A stretch of 64,000 nucleotides of DNA from Bog-473 sp963701955 (GCA_963701955.1 OY969694.1:1798001-1862000), one strand, 5' to 3'. Counted from the first letter of the stretch, positions 17,487-26,381 are shown. Translations and numbers: made by a program. The notes: a model not told the origin generated them from the letters alone.

Positions 17487-17627
17487 GGCAGCTCAGCCTA
17501 GAGGTCGGTCGAGTGCCCCCAACCGTTGGATGCGACCTGCCCTTGTGGGCCGGGTTGGTGCGACCCTGCGGCACGACTGGACCCCTGGCCGGGTTCTGAG
17601 TCGTCCCTGCTCCAGAGCCCCAGCGTC

Positions 17628-18707
17628 TCAGGCAGCAACCTCGCCGACCACGACTGAAATGTTGTCGCGCCCTCCGTGGGCGATGGCTCTGTCGATCAGA
17701 CTGTCAACGATCGCGGCCAAGTCTCCCGCTCCCGCCACGGCGCCCTCGATCTCCTTCCTGGACAACTCGTTGAACAGGCCGTCGCTACAGACGACGACCC
17801 GATCTCCAACTTCAACGGCGAGAGTTCTTCGATCAATCTCGACATCGGATCCGACGCCAAGCGCTCGGGTGAGAACCCCGTAATGGGCGTGCTGAGCTGC
17901 ATCCTCCCCTCGTAGCTCTCCACGCCCAATGAGTTCTGCCGTCACGCTGTGGTCCTCGGTCAGCTGGCTGAGTGCCCCTTCATGCCATAGATAGGCACGG
18001 CTGTCGCCTACGTTGACGAGTGCACAGTGTCCGGTTGTGAGGAGCCCCGCGGCACAGATGGTGGTACCCATGCCCTCCAGCTCAGGCTGGGTGACGGCGC
18101 GATCCCGAATCGCCCAGTTCGCGGCACGTACCGCCGCTTCGAGCTCATCCACTGATTGGCCTGTGAAGACCGCAGAAACGACATCGGCCGCGACCTTCGC
18201 TGCAATCTCGCCGCCGGGATGCCCTCCCATGCCGTCGGCGACGAGCGCCAGACGATCACTGCTGACGATCTCGTCTTCGTTGTTCTCGCGAAATTTTCCG
18301 ACGTCCGTGCGACCCGCTGTTCGCAGTTTGGTCATGAGCCCCTCCTTGGAATGTGGGTTGGCGGTCGGGACCAGTGGGTCTTCGCTCACCGAGAAGAGTT
18401 GGCGGGCAAGGGCGAGGGCCCCCTGACGGCGGTTCGCAACGGTACGGAGCCGTCTCGCCCAGACATCGAACTGTTCCCCGGAGGGTTGACGCATGAACGC
18501 TCGGATGTCGGCGAGCGGCACGTCCGCTTGACGTAGGGCATCAATCACTACGGCGTCAGCCATCTGGCCTGGCGAGTAGTAGCGATAGCCCGAGACCGGG
18601 TCCACCGCTGCCGGGGCGAGGAGGCCCTCGGCAGCGTACGTCCTCAGTCTCTTTGCTGAGAGGCCACAGCGTTCGGAGAACTCGCCTATCGCCATGAGAT
18701 CGTCCAC
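17628..18707 (-). CDS. MerR-type HTH fused to PP2C Ser/Thr phosphatase, with internal start
   Basis: This is one continuous 359-residue frame. Residues 1-110 are a MerR-like HTH and dimer helix (IGEFSERCGLSAKRLRTYAAEGLL, then GYRYYSPGQM). Residues 125-359 are a complete bacterial PP2C phosphatase: RENNEDE, VADGMGGHPGG, GDSRAYLWHEG, VVCSDGL and GGRDNIS, with all metal Asp residues. An in-frame ATG at 18335, the natural first codon of a free PP2C, is preceded by a perfect AAGGAGG (18347-18341) at 5-base spacing, so a separate phosphatase is likely made as well. The upstream GTG 18707 (or ATG 18695) has a weak site. An indel error joining two adjacent genes cannot be excluded. Confidence 0.82.
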   Translation of the reverse strand: MDDLMAIGEFSERCGLSAKRLRTYAAEGLLAPAAVDPVSGYRYYSPGQMADAVVIDALRQADVPLADIRAFMRQPSGEQFDVWARRLRTVANRRQGALALARQLFSVSEDPLVPTANPHSKEGLMTKLRTAGRTDVGKFRENNEDEIVSSDRLALVADGMGGHPGGEIAAKVAADVVSAVFTGQSVDELEAAVRAANWAIRDRAVTQPELEGMGTTICAAGLLTTGHCALVNVGDSRAYLWHEGALSQLTEDHSVTAELIGRGELRGEDAAQHAHYGVLTRALGVGSDVEIDRRTLAVEVGDRVVVCSDGLFNELSRKEIEGAVAGAGDLAAIVDSLIDRAIAHGGRDNISVVVGEVAA

Positions 18708-18825
18708 AACATCAAGCTTGGACCTTGCCCAATGGTGAGAGTCAAGTGGCTTGATCGGGAATGCCAGAGTGCCCCAGCACGGCGGGACGGCCTCGTCACC
18801 CCTGACTCTTGCGTATCGGGATCGG

Positions 18826-19353
18826 CTAGGACAACTTGGAGTCGAGATAGTTCTTGTAGAGCTCGCGTGGCCACTTGCGGCCGGCCTTCAGCGCATCGGT
18901 CTCAACCAGTTCGGACCTGACGCGCTCGTAGTCGTAACAGTTGAGCTCGTACAGATTTCCCCACGGGTCGGTGAGATCGAAGGCCCAGCACATGTCGTAG
19001 TCCACGAGATCGGCAGCCACGAGAGGTTCGCCGCGTGGGTTGTCGATCCCGCAAGGCAGGCAGCGGGCGAAGGTCATGAAGCTGTCAGCGTCGACGGTGA
19101 AGGCGACACCGGTCTGCTGTGGAACCATCGGGTGTCCCGCACTTGCCTCGAACAGCGCGAGCATCGTCTCGCCGCCGTCGGCTGAGATCTGAAGCGGACC
19201 GCCCTCGAAACCGGTTGCCCAGAAGTCGAGGGAATCGACGGGCTCAAATCCCAGATGCTCTGCATACCACCGGGCGGCTTCGGCTCGATCCGGCACGCGA
19301 ATGTGCACATGATCCAGCCGCCCCATTTTGAACGCCGGTCGCTCTGGCCGCAT
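18826..19353 (-). CDS. VOC (glyoxalase/bleomycin resistance-like) protein
   Basis: This is an approximately 175-residue vicinal-oxygen-chelate protein. It has LDHVHIRVPDRAEAARWYAEHLGFEPV at the start, and the C-terminal AFDLTDPWGNLYELNCYDY with the metal-ligand Glu. The N-terminal His of LDHVHI is the other expected ligand. A C-terminal extension of about 35 residues (RVRSELVETDALKAGRKWP) follows the fold. Function could be dioxygenase, epimerase or lyase-type. ATG 19353 or the later ATG 19326 may be the start. Confidence 0.82.
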   Translation of the reverse strand: MRPERPAFKMGRLDHVHIRVPDRAEAARWYAEHLGFEPVDSLDFWATGFEGGPLQISADGGETMLALFEASAGHPMVPQQTGVAFTVDADSFMTFARCLPCGIDNPRGEPLVAADLVDYDMCWAFDLTDPWGNLYELNCYDYERVRSELVETDALKAGRKWPRELYKNYLDSKLS

Positions 19354-19400
19354 GTCCGCAGACTAGACAATCCGACCCGACCGTCGGCCGGGCACGGCAG

Positions 19401-19597
19401 ACCGTCGACCGAGCATTGCGGGACGGACCATTACCGTGACCGACCCCCTCGTTCGTGGCGAACTGCGCGCTCGGCTTGGCGCTGAGGGTGTCCGTACCGA
19501 AGGGCAGGCCCTGGTTCACCTTCTCGGAGCAGCATTGGAATGGGATGCCATGAGGTGCGCATTGCCTCACGATGGACAACAGACGCACAATCGATGA
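19401..19597 (+). pseudogene. Winged-helix DNA-binding protein remnant (DUF1006-like)
   Basis: A frame from about 19401 reads DRALRDGPLP and stops; a second frame from 19436 reads RGELRARLGAEGVRTEGQALVHLLGAA before stopping at 19595-19597. Together these look like a middle segment of the winged-helix (YcaQ/DUF1006-like) family, where a R.aL.dGpl block precedes R.EL...L...GV.TEGQAL.HLL. Both ends are missing and the pieces are frameshifted, so it is a relic. The match is from memory. Confidence 0.4.
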
Positions 19598-19696
19598 GTT
19601 CCGGCGCAGGAATGAAATCGGGCCGCAATAGTCGATGCTTACCCTGGCCATAGCCGGGGTACCCCCATTCCCCCCTCGTACCTCGGCCTCTCAATG

Positions 19697-19734
19697 GCGT
19701 GACGGCCTCTGCCGCTTGGTGGGGGCCGTCACGC
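19697..19734 (-). terminator. Perfect 11-bp inverted repeat after XRE gene
   Basis: GCGTGACGGCC (19697-19707) and GGCCGTCACGC (19724-19734) form a perfect 11-bp stem with a 16-base loop, 33 bases past the XRE stop on the minus strand. No T tract follows, so it may be a Rho-type transcript end, an mRNA hairpin or a protein site. Confidence 0.45.
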
Positions 19735-19766
19735 GTCGATGCCCCCGATCGCCGGGACGGAGGCAA

Positions 19767-20330
19767 CTACCAGCGCGCTGCGTAGATGAATTCAGAGGCG
19801 GGAACTGCCAGCCACTGGGTGATGCGCATAGCGAGCCGCATTCCGATGGCGAAGCGAGCCCTCCAAATACCCGTCAATTGGCTCTGGTTACAGGCCAGCA
19901 GGTCCGCCAACGCCTTCCAGGTGAGACGCTCGGCGCATCGGCGAGCGTTCATCGCGTCGTCGAGCGCACCCAGGTTCCATCGGAGTCGACGGTCCGGCCC
20001 GGCGGCAGGCAGTGCAACCCCAGCGCTGCCCTCAACGGGATGCGCTTAGAAGTTATCGGGTTCGCAACCGATCCAGCGCAGCATGAAGAGCGCATGCTGG
20101 CAGGAGATGTTGTTCCGCCTCTGCATCCCAGTGATGGTCTCGACGGCGATGGGGTGGGCGCGGCGACGGCCGTTGAGCTCAGAGGACTGCGCCCAAATTG
20201 CTTCCGCAACCTGTGGCCAACTGAGTGCCCTCTCTGTCCTTTGACGGTCCAGCGCCTCGAGGAGGCCACGAGCCTCGAAATCTCCGGCGCGCACACCACC
20301 GCCGGCGTCACGGGCCTTCGTTGCCCCCAC
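19767..20330 (-). pseudogene. Two-module XRE-like HTH protein interrupted by an in-frame TAA
   Basis: Two HTH modules lie in the same minus-strand frame. The first (20330-20046) contains GLLEALDRQRTERALSWPQVA and ISCQHALFMLRWIGCEPDNF. The second, after an in-frame TAA at 20046-20048, reads LRWNLGALDDAMNARR, LTWKALADLLACNQSQLTG and ITQWLAVPASEF. Actinobacterial homologues, as I recall, carry both modules in one protein, and the linker after the stop still reads as protein with no frame change. So a single nonsense change has split the gene. Translation of the second half alone could restart at ATG 19952. DNA-binding regulation is inferred. Confidence 0.65.
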
Positions 20331-20454
20331 ATATCTATCGTTGCACTGACGCCCGGGGCGACGCCCTCATGCCCCACTTCTCCGGCCGAGGGACGGACCG
20401 CCCGCCAGGGCCTAGGCTCCTCCCACCTGACGTGTCGAGTGATAGGAATCGGTC

Positions 20455-21009
20455 ATGAACGATGAATGGGGACCACTAGGAGCGCTGGCCGGGGAGTGGG
20501 AGAGTGACAAGGGTGGCCTCGATACCGCGTTCTCGCACTCCGAGGGGAAGGTGCGAGGCAGCCCGTACCTGGAGAAGTGCACGATGAAGCCGTTCGGCCC
20601 GGTCGACAACGGGGACCAGCATCTTTATGGCCTTGACTACAAGAGCGCCATGTGGCGAGGCGACGAGGAGAACCCATTCCACACAGAGGTCGGCTACTGG
20701 CTGTGGGACCCAGCCACCGGCGAAGTCATGAAGGGTTTCGTCGTCCCCCGCGGCATCACCGCTCTCGCCGGAGGAACGGCTGCGGCCGACGCCACCGAGT
20801 TCACCCTGAAAGCAGTGCTCGGCGAGGCCCAGTACAACATCGGCGAGAACAAATACCTTGCCAAGAACGCCAGCACCCTGAGCTACGAGATGACGGTCAC
20901 CGTGGGGAAGGACACCTGGTCCTACGACGAGGTCACCATGCTCCGGATGAAGGAGTTCGACGAGCCCTTCGCCCACACCGACCACAACACCCTGCGGCGG
21001 GTGAGCTGA
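20455..21009 (+). CDS. Nitrobindin-like / FABP-type beta-barrel protein
   Basis: This 184-residue protein has GPLGALAGEWESDKGG at the start and the typical core PFHTEVGYWLWDPATGEVMKGF followed by PRGITALAGGTA, the heme-binding beta-barrel (THAP4/nitrobindin, DUF1794) layout of strands. In nitrobindins a C-terminal His binds haem; His residues occur near the end (FAHTDHNTL). Whether this copy binds haem or another small lipophile cannot be told. ATG 20455 has AGGA upstream. Confidence 0.75.
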   Translation: MNDEWGPLGALAGEWESDKGGLDTAFSHSEGKVRGSPYLEKCTMKPFGPVDNGDQHLYGLDYKSAMWRGDEENPFHTEVGYWLWDPATGEVMKGFVVPRGITALAGGTAAADATEFTLKAVLGEAQYNIGENKYLAKNASTLSYEMTVTVGKDTWSYDEVTMLRMKEFDEPFAHTDHNTLRRVS

Positions 21010-21123
21010 GCCAGGTCCGATCCGCCGGTCTTGCCATAGGGGCCCAGACACGCCGCTGAATAGCGGCGCCCAGGTGCCGCGTTCGCCGGGAGCGGGTCGC
21101 ACCTCCGGCCGTAGGATCACGGC

Positions 21124-21302
21124 GTGACCATTGACAACCAAGAGGAACTGGACGCGCTGATTCGTACAGGTCGGGTCGTTGCAGAAGCCCCCAGACCATG
21201 GTCGAGGCGGTTTTGCCAGGTACGACGACCGGTGAACTCGATGCGTCGGGCAGAGAAGTCTTGCACCGACACGGAGCTCGCTCGGCGCCTCGTGTGACCC
21301 AG
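21124..21302 (+). pseudogene. Type I methionine aminopeptidase N-terminal remnant
   Basis: From GTG 21124 the frame encodes TIDNQEELDALIRTGRVVAEA, then after a one-base slip near 21190 a second frame reads MVEAVLPGTTTGELDASGRE and RHGARSAPRVT. This is the known start of type I MetAP (E.L...GRVVAE, then PG.TT.ELD..GRE). The alignment stops before the metal-binding region and the next gene begins at once at 21303. It is a truncated, frameshifted relic; an intact map gene must exist elsewhere. Confidence 0.7.
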
Positions 21303-21608
21303 ATGTCGGCAACTTTGAAGTTGACGCATAAGGCAATCGGAGCGGAAGTACGTCGTGGCCCGTACGACGCCGTGGTCGACGGCGAGCGGGTCGGGTCGGT
21401 CGAAATGAACGACACGATTGAGATACCAGTCGAGCCTGGACGTCATATCCTGCAGGTCCGCAATGGCCGAAAGTCGAGCAGTACAGAAACCTTCGACGCC
21501 ACCGAGGGTGAGATCGTCGCCTTCCGATGCACCGGAAAGAGGTTCTTGCCGATCTTTCTGGCATCCTTCATCGTTCCCAGACTGGCACTGAAACTCGTTC
21601 GCGATTGA
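21303..21608 (+). CDS. Small conserved protein with C-terminal hydrophobic segment
   Basis: This 101-residue protein was not assigned a function. It reads as a small beta-sandwich (YDAVVDGERVGSVEMNDTIEIPVEPGRHILQVRNGR, like PEGA or carboxypeptidase-regulatory repeats) followed by a cysteine, FRCTGKR, and a C-terminal hydrophobic helix LPIFLASFIVPRLALKL, so it is likely a membrane-anchored small protein. ATG 21303 directly follows the MetAP relic in the same frame, so translation might also read from that relic. Confidence 0.6.
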   Translation: MSATLKLTHKAIGAEVRRGPYDAVVDGERVGSVEMNDTIEIPVEPGRHILQVRNGRKSSSTETFDATEGEIVAFRCTGKRFLPIFLASFIVPRLALKLVRD

Positions 21609-21649
21609 GTCGGCGACGCCGCTGTGGCGCTCACCAGCACGTCGTCATC

Positions 21650-22243
21650 GCCGCCCGGCTCGCCTGGAGTGATATTCAACTCCACCAGAATGAATTCATT
21701 CGCATGATGCTCGATACAGGCCAAGCGATGTTTCCGCATGTCTTCAGACGCAGATTCACTCTGATGCATTTTCCTGAACCCGGCCTGGTGCTGTGCGACC
21801 GACCACTCGCCTTGTACGTCGGCCCAGAACGCCGACGCTCCGACAGAGGCGTTGGTATCGCGAACGCTGAAGAACTCTGGCTGCCGCTGGATCGAACCCG
21901 AGTGCTTGTCCTTCACGACTACCCAGAGCTTGATGAAGGGGAGATGGAGCTGCCGACCCCGTTTCGTGATTCATTCAATCAAGGCATCATCGCGAATGCG
22001 GTTGGCGAAATCTACTGCCACCCAGTCGATCGTGAAATAGTGCAACATGCTGAGCTGCCTGATCCCAACCAACCACTCCTGGGATTCGACGGTGGATCTT
22101 GGTTCGACCTAGAGGCGGATGGCGTTCGCACGCGCCTCCAAGGAGACGATGGCCCCACAGATACCATCGGCCCACCGATTGGCCACAAGGCGGATAGGTA
22201 CGTTGGGCGCGATCAGGCCGCAGAAGTCGATCTGAAGCTTTAG
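21650..22243 (+). pseudogene. DUF4238-like protein, N-terminally truncated
   Basis: About 197 codons match the C-terminal half of DUF4238 proteins as I recall them: NEFIRMMLDTGQAMFPHVF, then FPEPGLVLCDRPLALY (the TSDnPv-type strand), ELWLPLDRTRVLVLHDYP, and FNQGIIANAVGEIYCHP. There is no start codon upstream in the homologous part; the frame simply emerges from within the preceding gene's 3-prime end. The N-terminal half is gone, so this is a gene fragment. DUF4238 function is unknown. Confidence 0.6.
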
Positions 22244-22492
22244 TCCAGCAAGGTGACGACCGCACCTGCCGGACATTCCCTGTGGGGTTATGGGACCTAG
22301 GTCGACCGTCCAGAGCTAACTCACCATTCAACCGGGCACCCTGAGCAGCGAATACCGTGACGACACGAAGATCTGAATCCGTGGGACCTTCGTGGGATTG
22401 ATTGCACCTAAAGGAGAGCGAGAGTACGGGAGGAAGCCGACTTCAAAGTGCGATGAGCATCCGATTCTCGTGTGCAAGACCCGTTGGCGAAA

Positions 22493-23218
22493 TCAGGCCC
22501 CCGCGGACTGACCACCGTCGATGTGCAGGACAACTCCCGTGACAAATGAGGCTCGCTCGAGATAGAGGATTCCCTCGACGACGTCGCTGATCTGACCGAC
22601 TCGGCCCAGCGGATGAAGCGCAGCGAGGCCTTCATACGACGCTGGATCGAAGGTGGGGTTCTGTATGACCCCGAGCGAGACTGCGTTGCACCGCACACCT
22701 CGCGACGCGTACTCGATAGCAAGTGAACGTGTCACGGCTGCCAGACCACCCTTGGTAAGAGATACCAGAGCAGACGGGTTCTCGCTCTCGGCGTGGTCGA
22801 CAAGGCTCGTCGTGAGATTCACGATGTGACCACCCGAATCCTGGGTCAGCATCTGGCGGATGACGGCTTGGGTGACATAGAAGAACCCGGTCAGATTCAC
22901 TGCCGTGATCGCCGAATAGTCCTCGAGTGTGTAGTCGGTAAATGGCTTACTGATGAAGATCCCAGCGTTGTTGATCAGGCTGTCGATGCGTCCGAAGCGA
23001 TTGACCGCCTGATCCACGATCATCTGGGCGGTCTCGACCTCGGCAATGTCACCCCTCACCGTGAGAAAATCGGGTGCGTCGGAGGGGCTGATCGATCGCG
23101 ACACGCCCACGACCGCATATCCGGCCTCCCGGAAGCTTGCGGCAACCCCGGCGCCGATGCCTTGGGACGCTCCGGTCACCACTGCGACCCTGCGTGAGGC
23201 CTGGGATGAGGGGGTCAT
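22493..23218 (-). CDS. SDR family protein without catalytic Tyr
   Basis: This 241-residue SDR has TGASQGIG (15-22), NNAG at about 83-86 and Ser138, and the Lys156 of the active site, but the catalytic Tyr position is Val152 (ALVSLTKGG). The C-terminal SLGVIQNP and FVTGVVLHIDGGQS are normal. I recall a subfamily with LTKGGL in which the Tyr is absent, so this is likely ancestral, not a fresh mutation, and the reaction may differ from classical reduction. ATG 23218 is preceded by no clear site. Confidence 0.85.
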   Translation of the reverse strand: MTPSSQASRRVAVVTGASQGIGAGVAASFREAGYAVVGVSRSISPSDAPDFLTVRGDIAEVETAQMIVDQAVNRFGRIDSLINNAGIFISKPFTDYTLEDYSAITAVNLTGFFYVTQAVIRQMLTQDSGGHIVNLTTSLVDHAESENPSALVSLTKGGLAAVTRSLAIEYASRGVRCNAVSLGVIQNPTFDPASYEGLAALHPLGRVGQISDVVEGILYLERASFVTGVVLHIDGGQSAGA

Positions 23219-23404
23219 CCGACCAGGTATACGTCGCCGATCACATCATCGCTCTGGCGTCCTCTGACACCGGCGAGCATGTAAGGGGCGCCGACGCTCG
23301 GTTCAAGAGAGTAGATCAGGTCGAACAATCGATCGGGAAGACGGCGGTTCACGACAGCACTTCTGATTGGTCTCGTTCGCTTGCCCGGCCACATCGGCAG
23401 GCCA

Positions 23405-24040
23405 TCAGGCCCCCACGACCACGGACCGCGCTTGCGCGGAGCTCACCACAAGATCATGAAGGTCACCGCCCACTTCGAGTCGGCTCGACTGCTTGATCCC
23501 GCCGATCCTCATGGGCTCGAAGCCCGCCGTCCGGATCAAGTGCTCGACCTCGTTGCGCTCACGGTCGTCCCCGGAAACATAGAACTGAACCGCGCGCTCG
23601 GGCGACCGATGGCTCGAGGACTCGAAGAGATCGGCCGACATGGTGCCGAACGCAATGGCAAAGGGTTTCCCGGCCGGCAACCATCCAGCGACGACCTCGC
23701 CCGATGACTGTCCTTCCGGCAGGAGTCGTACGATCTCGCCCTTTGCGTCGAGGCCGACCGGGTTACTCGGAACGACGAGATACGTCTCACTCAGCGCGTC
23801 GGCGATCTCGTCGATGACGTCTTTCAACACCGAAAACCGGAGCGCAAGAACGACGGCGTCGGCTCCCTGCAGAGCGGTTCGGTTGTCGACGGCGACGGAC
23901 GCCGCTCCGCCGATTGCGGCCGCCAGCTTTCGAGCCGACTCCTGGTCGGCGCTCGAGAGCTGCAGGGCCTCGCCACCCGAAGCAAGTTGGCGGGCGATGG
24001 CCGATCCGATGCCTCCGGTGCCGATGATTGCCGTGGTCAT
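23405..24040 (-). CDS. NAD(P)-binding oxidoreductase, F420-dependent NADP reductase-like
   Basis: This 211-residue protein has an N-terminal Rossmann motif AIIGTGGIGSAIARQLASGG and a region resembling Fno / NADPH-dependent reductases (DAVVLALRFSVLKDVIDEIAD, then VVPSNPVG). Fno-type enzymes transfer hydride between F420 and NADP; relatives reduce other substrates. ATG 24040 has AGAAGG upstream; a longer frame runs back through the spacer to the VOC gene. It lies 28 bases after the tandem VOC gene on the same strand and may share its transcript. Confidence 0.82.
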   Translation of the reverse strand: MTTAIIGTGGIGSAIARQLASGGEALQLSSADQESARKLAAAIGGAASVAVDNRTALQGADAVVLALRFSVLKDVIDEIADALSETYLVVPSNPVGLDAKGEIVRLLPEGQSSGEVVAGWLPAGKPFAIAFGTMSADLFESSSHRSPERAVQFYVSGDDRERNEVEHLIRTAGFEPMRIGGIKQSSRLEVGGDLHDLVVSSAQARSVVVGA

Positions 24041-24068
24041 GATCGAGACCTTCTCTGCGTCGGGAATC

Positions 24069-24980
24069 TCATTCGGATTTGCTTGATGGCCAGTGGTCGG
24101 GGGACCAATCCCCCTCCGGATCCGTCGTTTGTCCCACCTCAATGAGATGACCATCGGGATCACGGATGTAACAACGGATCTCGTACTGGTGCTGCTTCGG
24201 TGGTGTCAGGAATCGCGCACCACGCGCCCTCCATTCGGAGTGGACCGCATGCATGTCCGTTACTCGGATATTGAGGAAACTGCTGACCCGGTTGAGATCA
24301 CTGGGCGTCTCCAGCGTGACCTCCGGCTTGTCGTCGGTCGGGCCCCCGCCAACGTTGATGATGACCCAACTGTTCGACAGTTGGACATACGTCAGCCCTC
24401 CGGGTCCGGAGAACGCGAGTCTGCCTCCAAGCACATCGGTGTAGAAGTGGCGGGAGCGCTCGACGTCTTCTGACACGATGAAGTGGGCCAGCACGATTCC
24501 ATCTGGGGGAGGTGGAAACTCGTCAGCGGACGTACTCGATGGCCAGTGATCGGGCACCCAATCTCCCACCGGGTCGGTGGTTTGCCCGACTTCGATCAGG
24601 TGACCGTCCGGATCACGGATGTAGCAACGAATCTCGTACTGGTGCTGCTTGGGCGGGGTCAGGAACTGCGCACCCCGCCCGCTCCATTCGGAGTACACCG
24701 TCTCCATGTCTTTGACCCGGATGTTGACGAAGCTGCTGACCCGATCCGGGTCGCCGGGCGTCTCCAAGGTGATCTCCGGCTTGTCGTCGGTCGGGCCTCC
24801 GCCAGCATTGATGACGATCCAACTGTTGGACAGTACGACGTTCGTCGGCCCTCCGGGGTTGGAGAAGGCGACCCGTCCCCCAAGAACTTCGGTGTAGAAG
24901 CGCCGAGAGCGCTCGACGTCGTCCGACACGATGAAGTGAGTGAGCAGGATTTCTTCCTGGGGCGACGGGACCTCGGCCAT
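24069..24980 (-). CDS. Tandem-duplicated VOC protein
   Basis: This 303-residue protein consists of two near-identical VOC modules, residues 11-149 and 162-300, with period 151. Each has HFIVS.DVERSR.FYT.VLGG, LSNSW, PPKQHQYEIRCYIRDPDG and HLIEVGQTTDP, ending in DHWPSS. The metal ligands His (HFIV) and Glu (LIEVG) are kept in both. Two halves normally pair to make one active site, so a fused dimer is expected. ATG 24980 is preceded by GGAGG. The high identity points to a recent internal duplication. Confidence 0.88.
   Translation of the reverse strand: MAEVPSPQEEILLTHFIVSDDVERSRRFYTEVLGGRVAFSNPGGPTNVVLSNSWIVINAGGGPTDDKPEITLETPGDPDRVSSFVNIRVKDMETVYSEWSGRGAQFLTPPKQHQYEIRCYIRDPDGHLIEVGQTTDPVGDWVPDHWPSSTSADEFPPPPDGIVLAHFIVSEDVERSRHFYTDVLGGRLAFSGPGGLTYVQLSNSWVIINVGGGPTDDKPEVTLETPSDLNRVSSFLNIRVTDMHAVHSEWRARGARFLTPPKQHQYEIRCYIRDPDGHLIEVGQTTDPEGDWSPDHWPSSKSE
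24081..24950 (-). repeat. Internal tandem duplication (two units of about 417 bp)
   Basis: The units 24534-24950 and 24081-24497 encode the two VOC modules; they are offset by 453 bases and remain clearly similar at the nucleotide level, with runs such as ATCTCGTACTGGTGCTGCTT shared exactly on the plus strand. Divergence is mainly at third positions, so the event is moderately old but within this gene. Confidence 0.8.
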
Positions 24981-25006
24981 CTGCTACCTCCAATGGATTT
25001 CCACGG

Positions 25007-26381
25007 TCATGGCCGCGCCGTCTGCGCCTGCATCGGCTGTAAAGGAGGCGGCATCTTCGCGATCTCCATTTGAAGGGTTTTGAATGCCGAATCGAAGATG
25101 GTGGAGAAGCTCGGGAAGGGCTGAATGACGTCGCTCAAAACTTCCAGCGGTATGCGGGCGCGTATGGCCAGCGTCGCCTGCTGGAGCCACTCGCCGGCCT
25201 CCGGTCCGAGGGCGTAAGCACCGATCAACCGGACGCCGTCGCTGAGCAAGGTCAGGAATCCGTTCGACTCGGCGTACTGGTGGCTGTACGTCGCGGTCTT
25301 GGACACGTCGGTCAAGAGCGTTGTGCTGCTGTAGGGTGCCTCCGCGGCACCGACCGCGGCGGCCTGCGGGTCGGTGTAGGTCACACGAGGCACGGCCTCG
25401 TAGTTCACAGGGTGGCTCTCACCGGCAATGTTCGCTGCCACGACATCGCCCTCGTACTCGCCGACGTGCGTCAGAGGCCAGATCCCGTTGACGTCACCGA
25501 TGGCCCAGATCTTTTCGCCGGCCCGCAGATACTCGTCGACTTGGATCCCGTGTGGGTTCGCATCGATGCCGACGGTCTCGAGGCCGATCCCTTCGACACG
25601 GGGATGCCGACCTGTGGACACCAACAGTCGCTCACCCCGCACCTCACTGCCGTCTGAGAGCCTCAGGACGTAGTCGTCTCCATCGCGAGAGGCTTCGGCG
25701 GCCTGGACTCCGAGGTGCAATTCGATCCCGTCCTGCCTCAGTGCCTTGCTCAGCGCATCGCCGAGGGGCGCCGGCTCTCGTGGGATCAGCCGATTGGCGC
25801 CCTCGACCAGGACGGCCTGCCCACCGAGCCGCTGTACCACCTGTGCGATCTCGACACCGGCCGAGCCGCCGCCGAGCACAATGAGGCGACTGGGAACCGT
25901 CTTCATGGCCGTCGCTTCGCCGCGTCCCCCACACACCCACCAGGTCGTCGAGCCCGGGAATGGGCGGCACGAAAGGAGCCGCGCCCGTCGCCACGACGAC
26001 ATGCTCCGCTGTGTGGCGAGTGCCGTCGACGTCGACCACTCCGGGCCCATCGAGCCGGCCCACGCCCCGGATCAATTCGATGCCCCGATCCGTCAGCCAT
26101 TTCTCCTGTCCGGCGTCCGAATAGTCGGACACCATGTAGTCCCGCCAGTCGAGCGCCGCCTGCACGTTCACCTCGGCGCTGGCGTCGACGTCGCGGGCGC
26201 CCTGGACCGCCTCCCCCGGACGCAAGAGAGACTTGGACGGGATGCAGGCCCAGTACGAGCACTCGCCGCCGACCAGCTCCCGCTCGACGACGGCGACCCG
26301 AAGGCCCCGCGCCGCGATGGCCCCGGCGCAGTGCTCGCCTGGTGCACCACCGCCCAGCACGATCACATCGAAGTCGCTCAC
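25007..26381 (-). CDS. FAD-dependent pyridine nucleotide-disulfide oxidoreductase (Lpd/MerA-like), frameshifted
   Basis: This is one gene in two frames. The N-half (26381 to about 25930) has the FAD motif LGGGAPGEHCAGAIAARG and the redox pair GGECSYWACIPSK. The C-half resumes with GEATAMKTVPSRLIVLGGGSAG (NAD motif), then the second FAD motif WAIGDVNGIWPL. The break is at a CCCCC run (25926-25930), where one extra base explains it. The dimer-domain His-Glu pair of true Lpd is not evident, as in other Lpd-like actinobacterial flavoproteins. The start GTG 26381 overlaps the VOC stop (GTGA). Function: NAD(P)H-linked reductase, substrate unknown. Confidence 0.8.
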
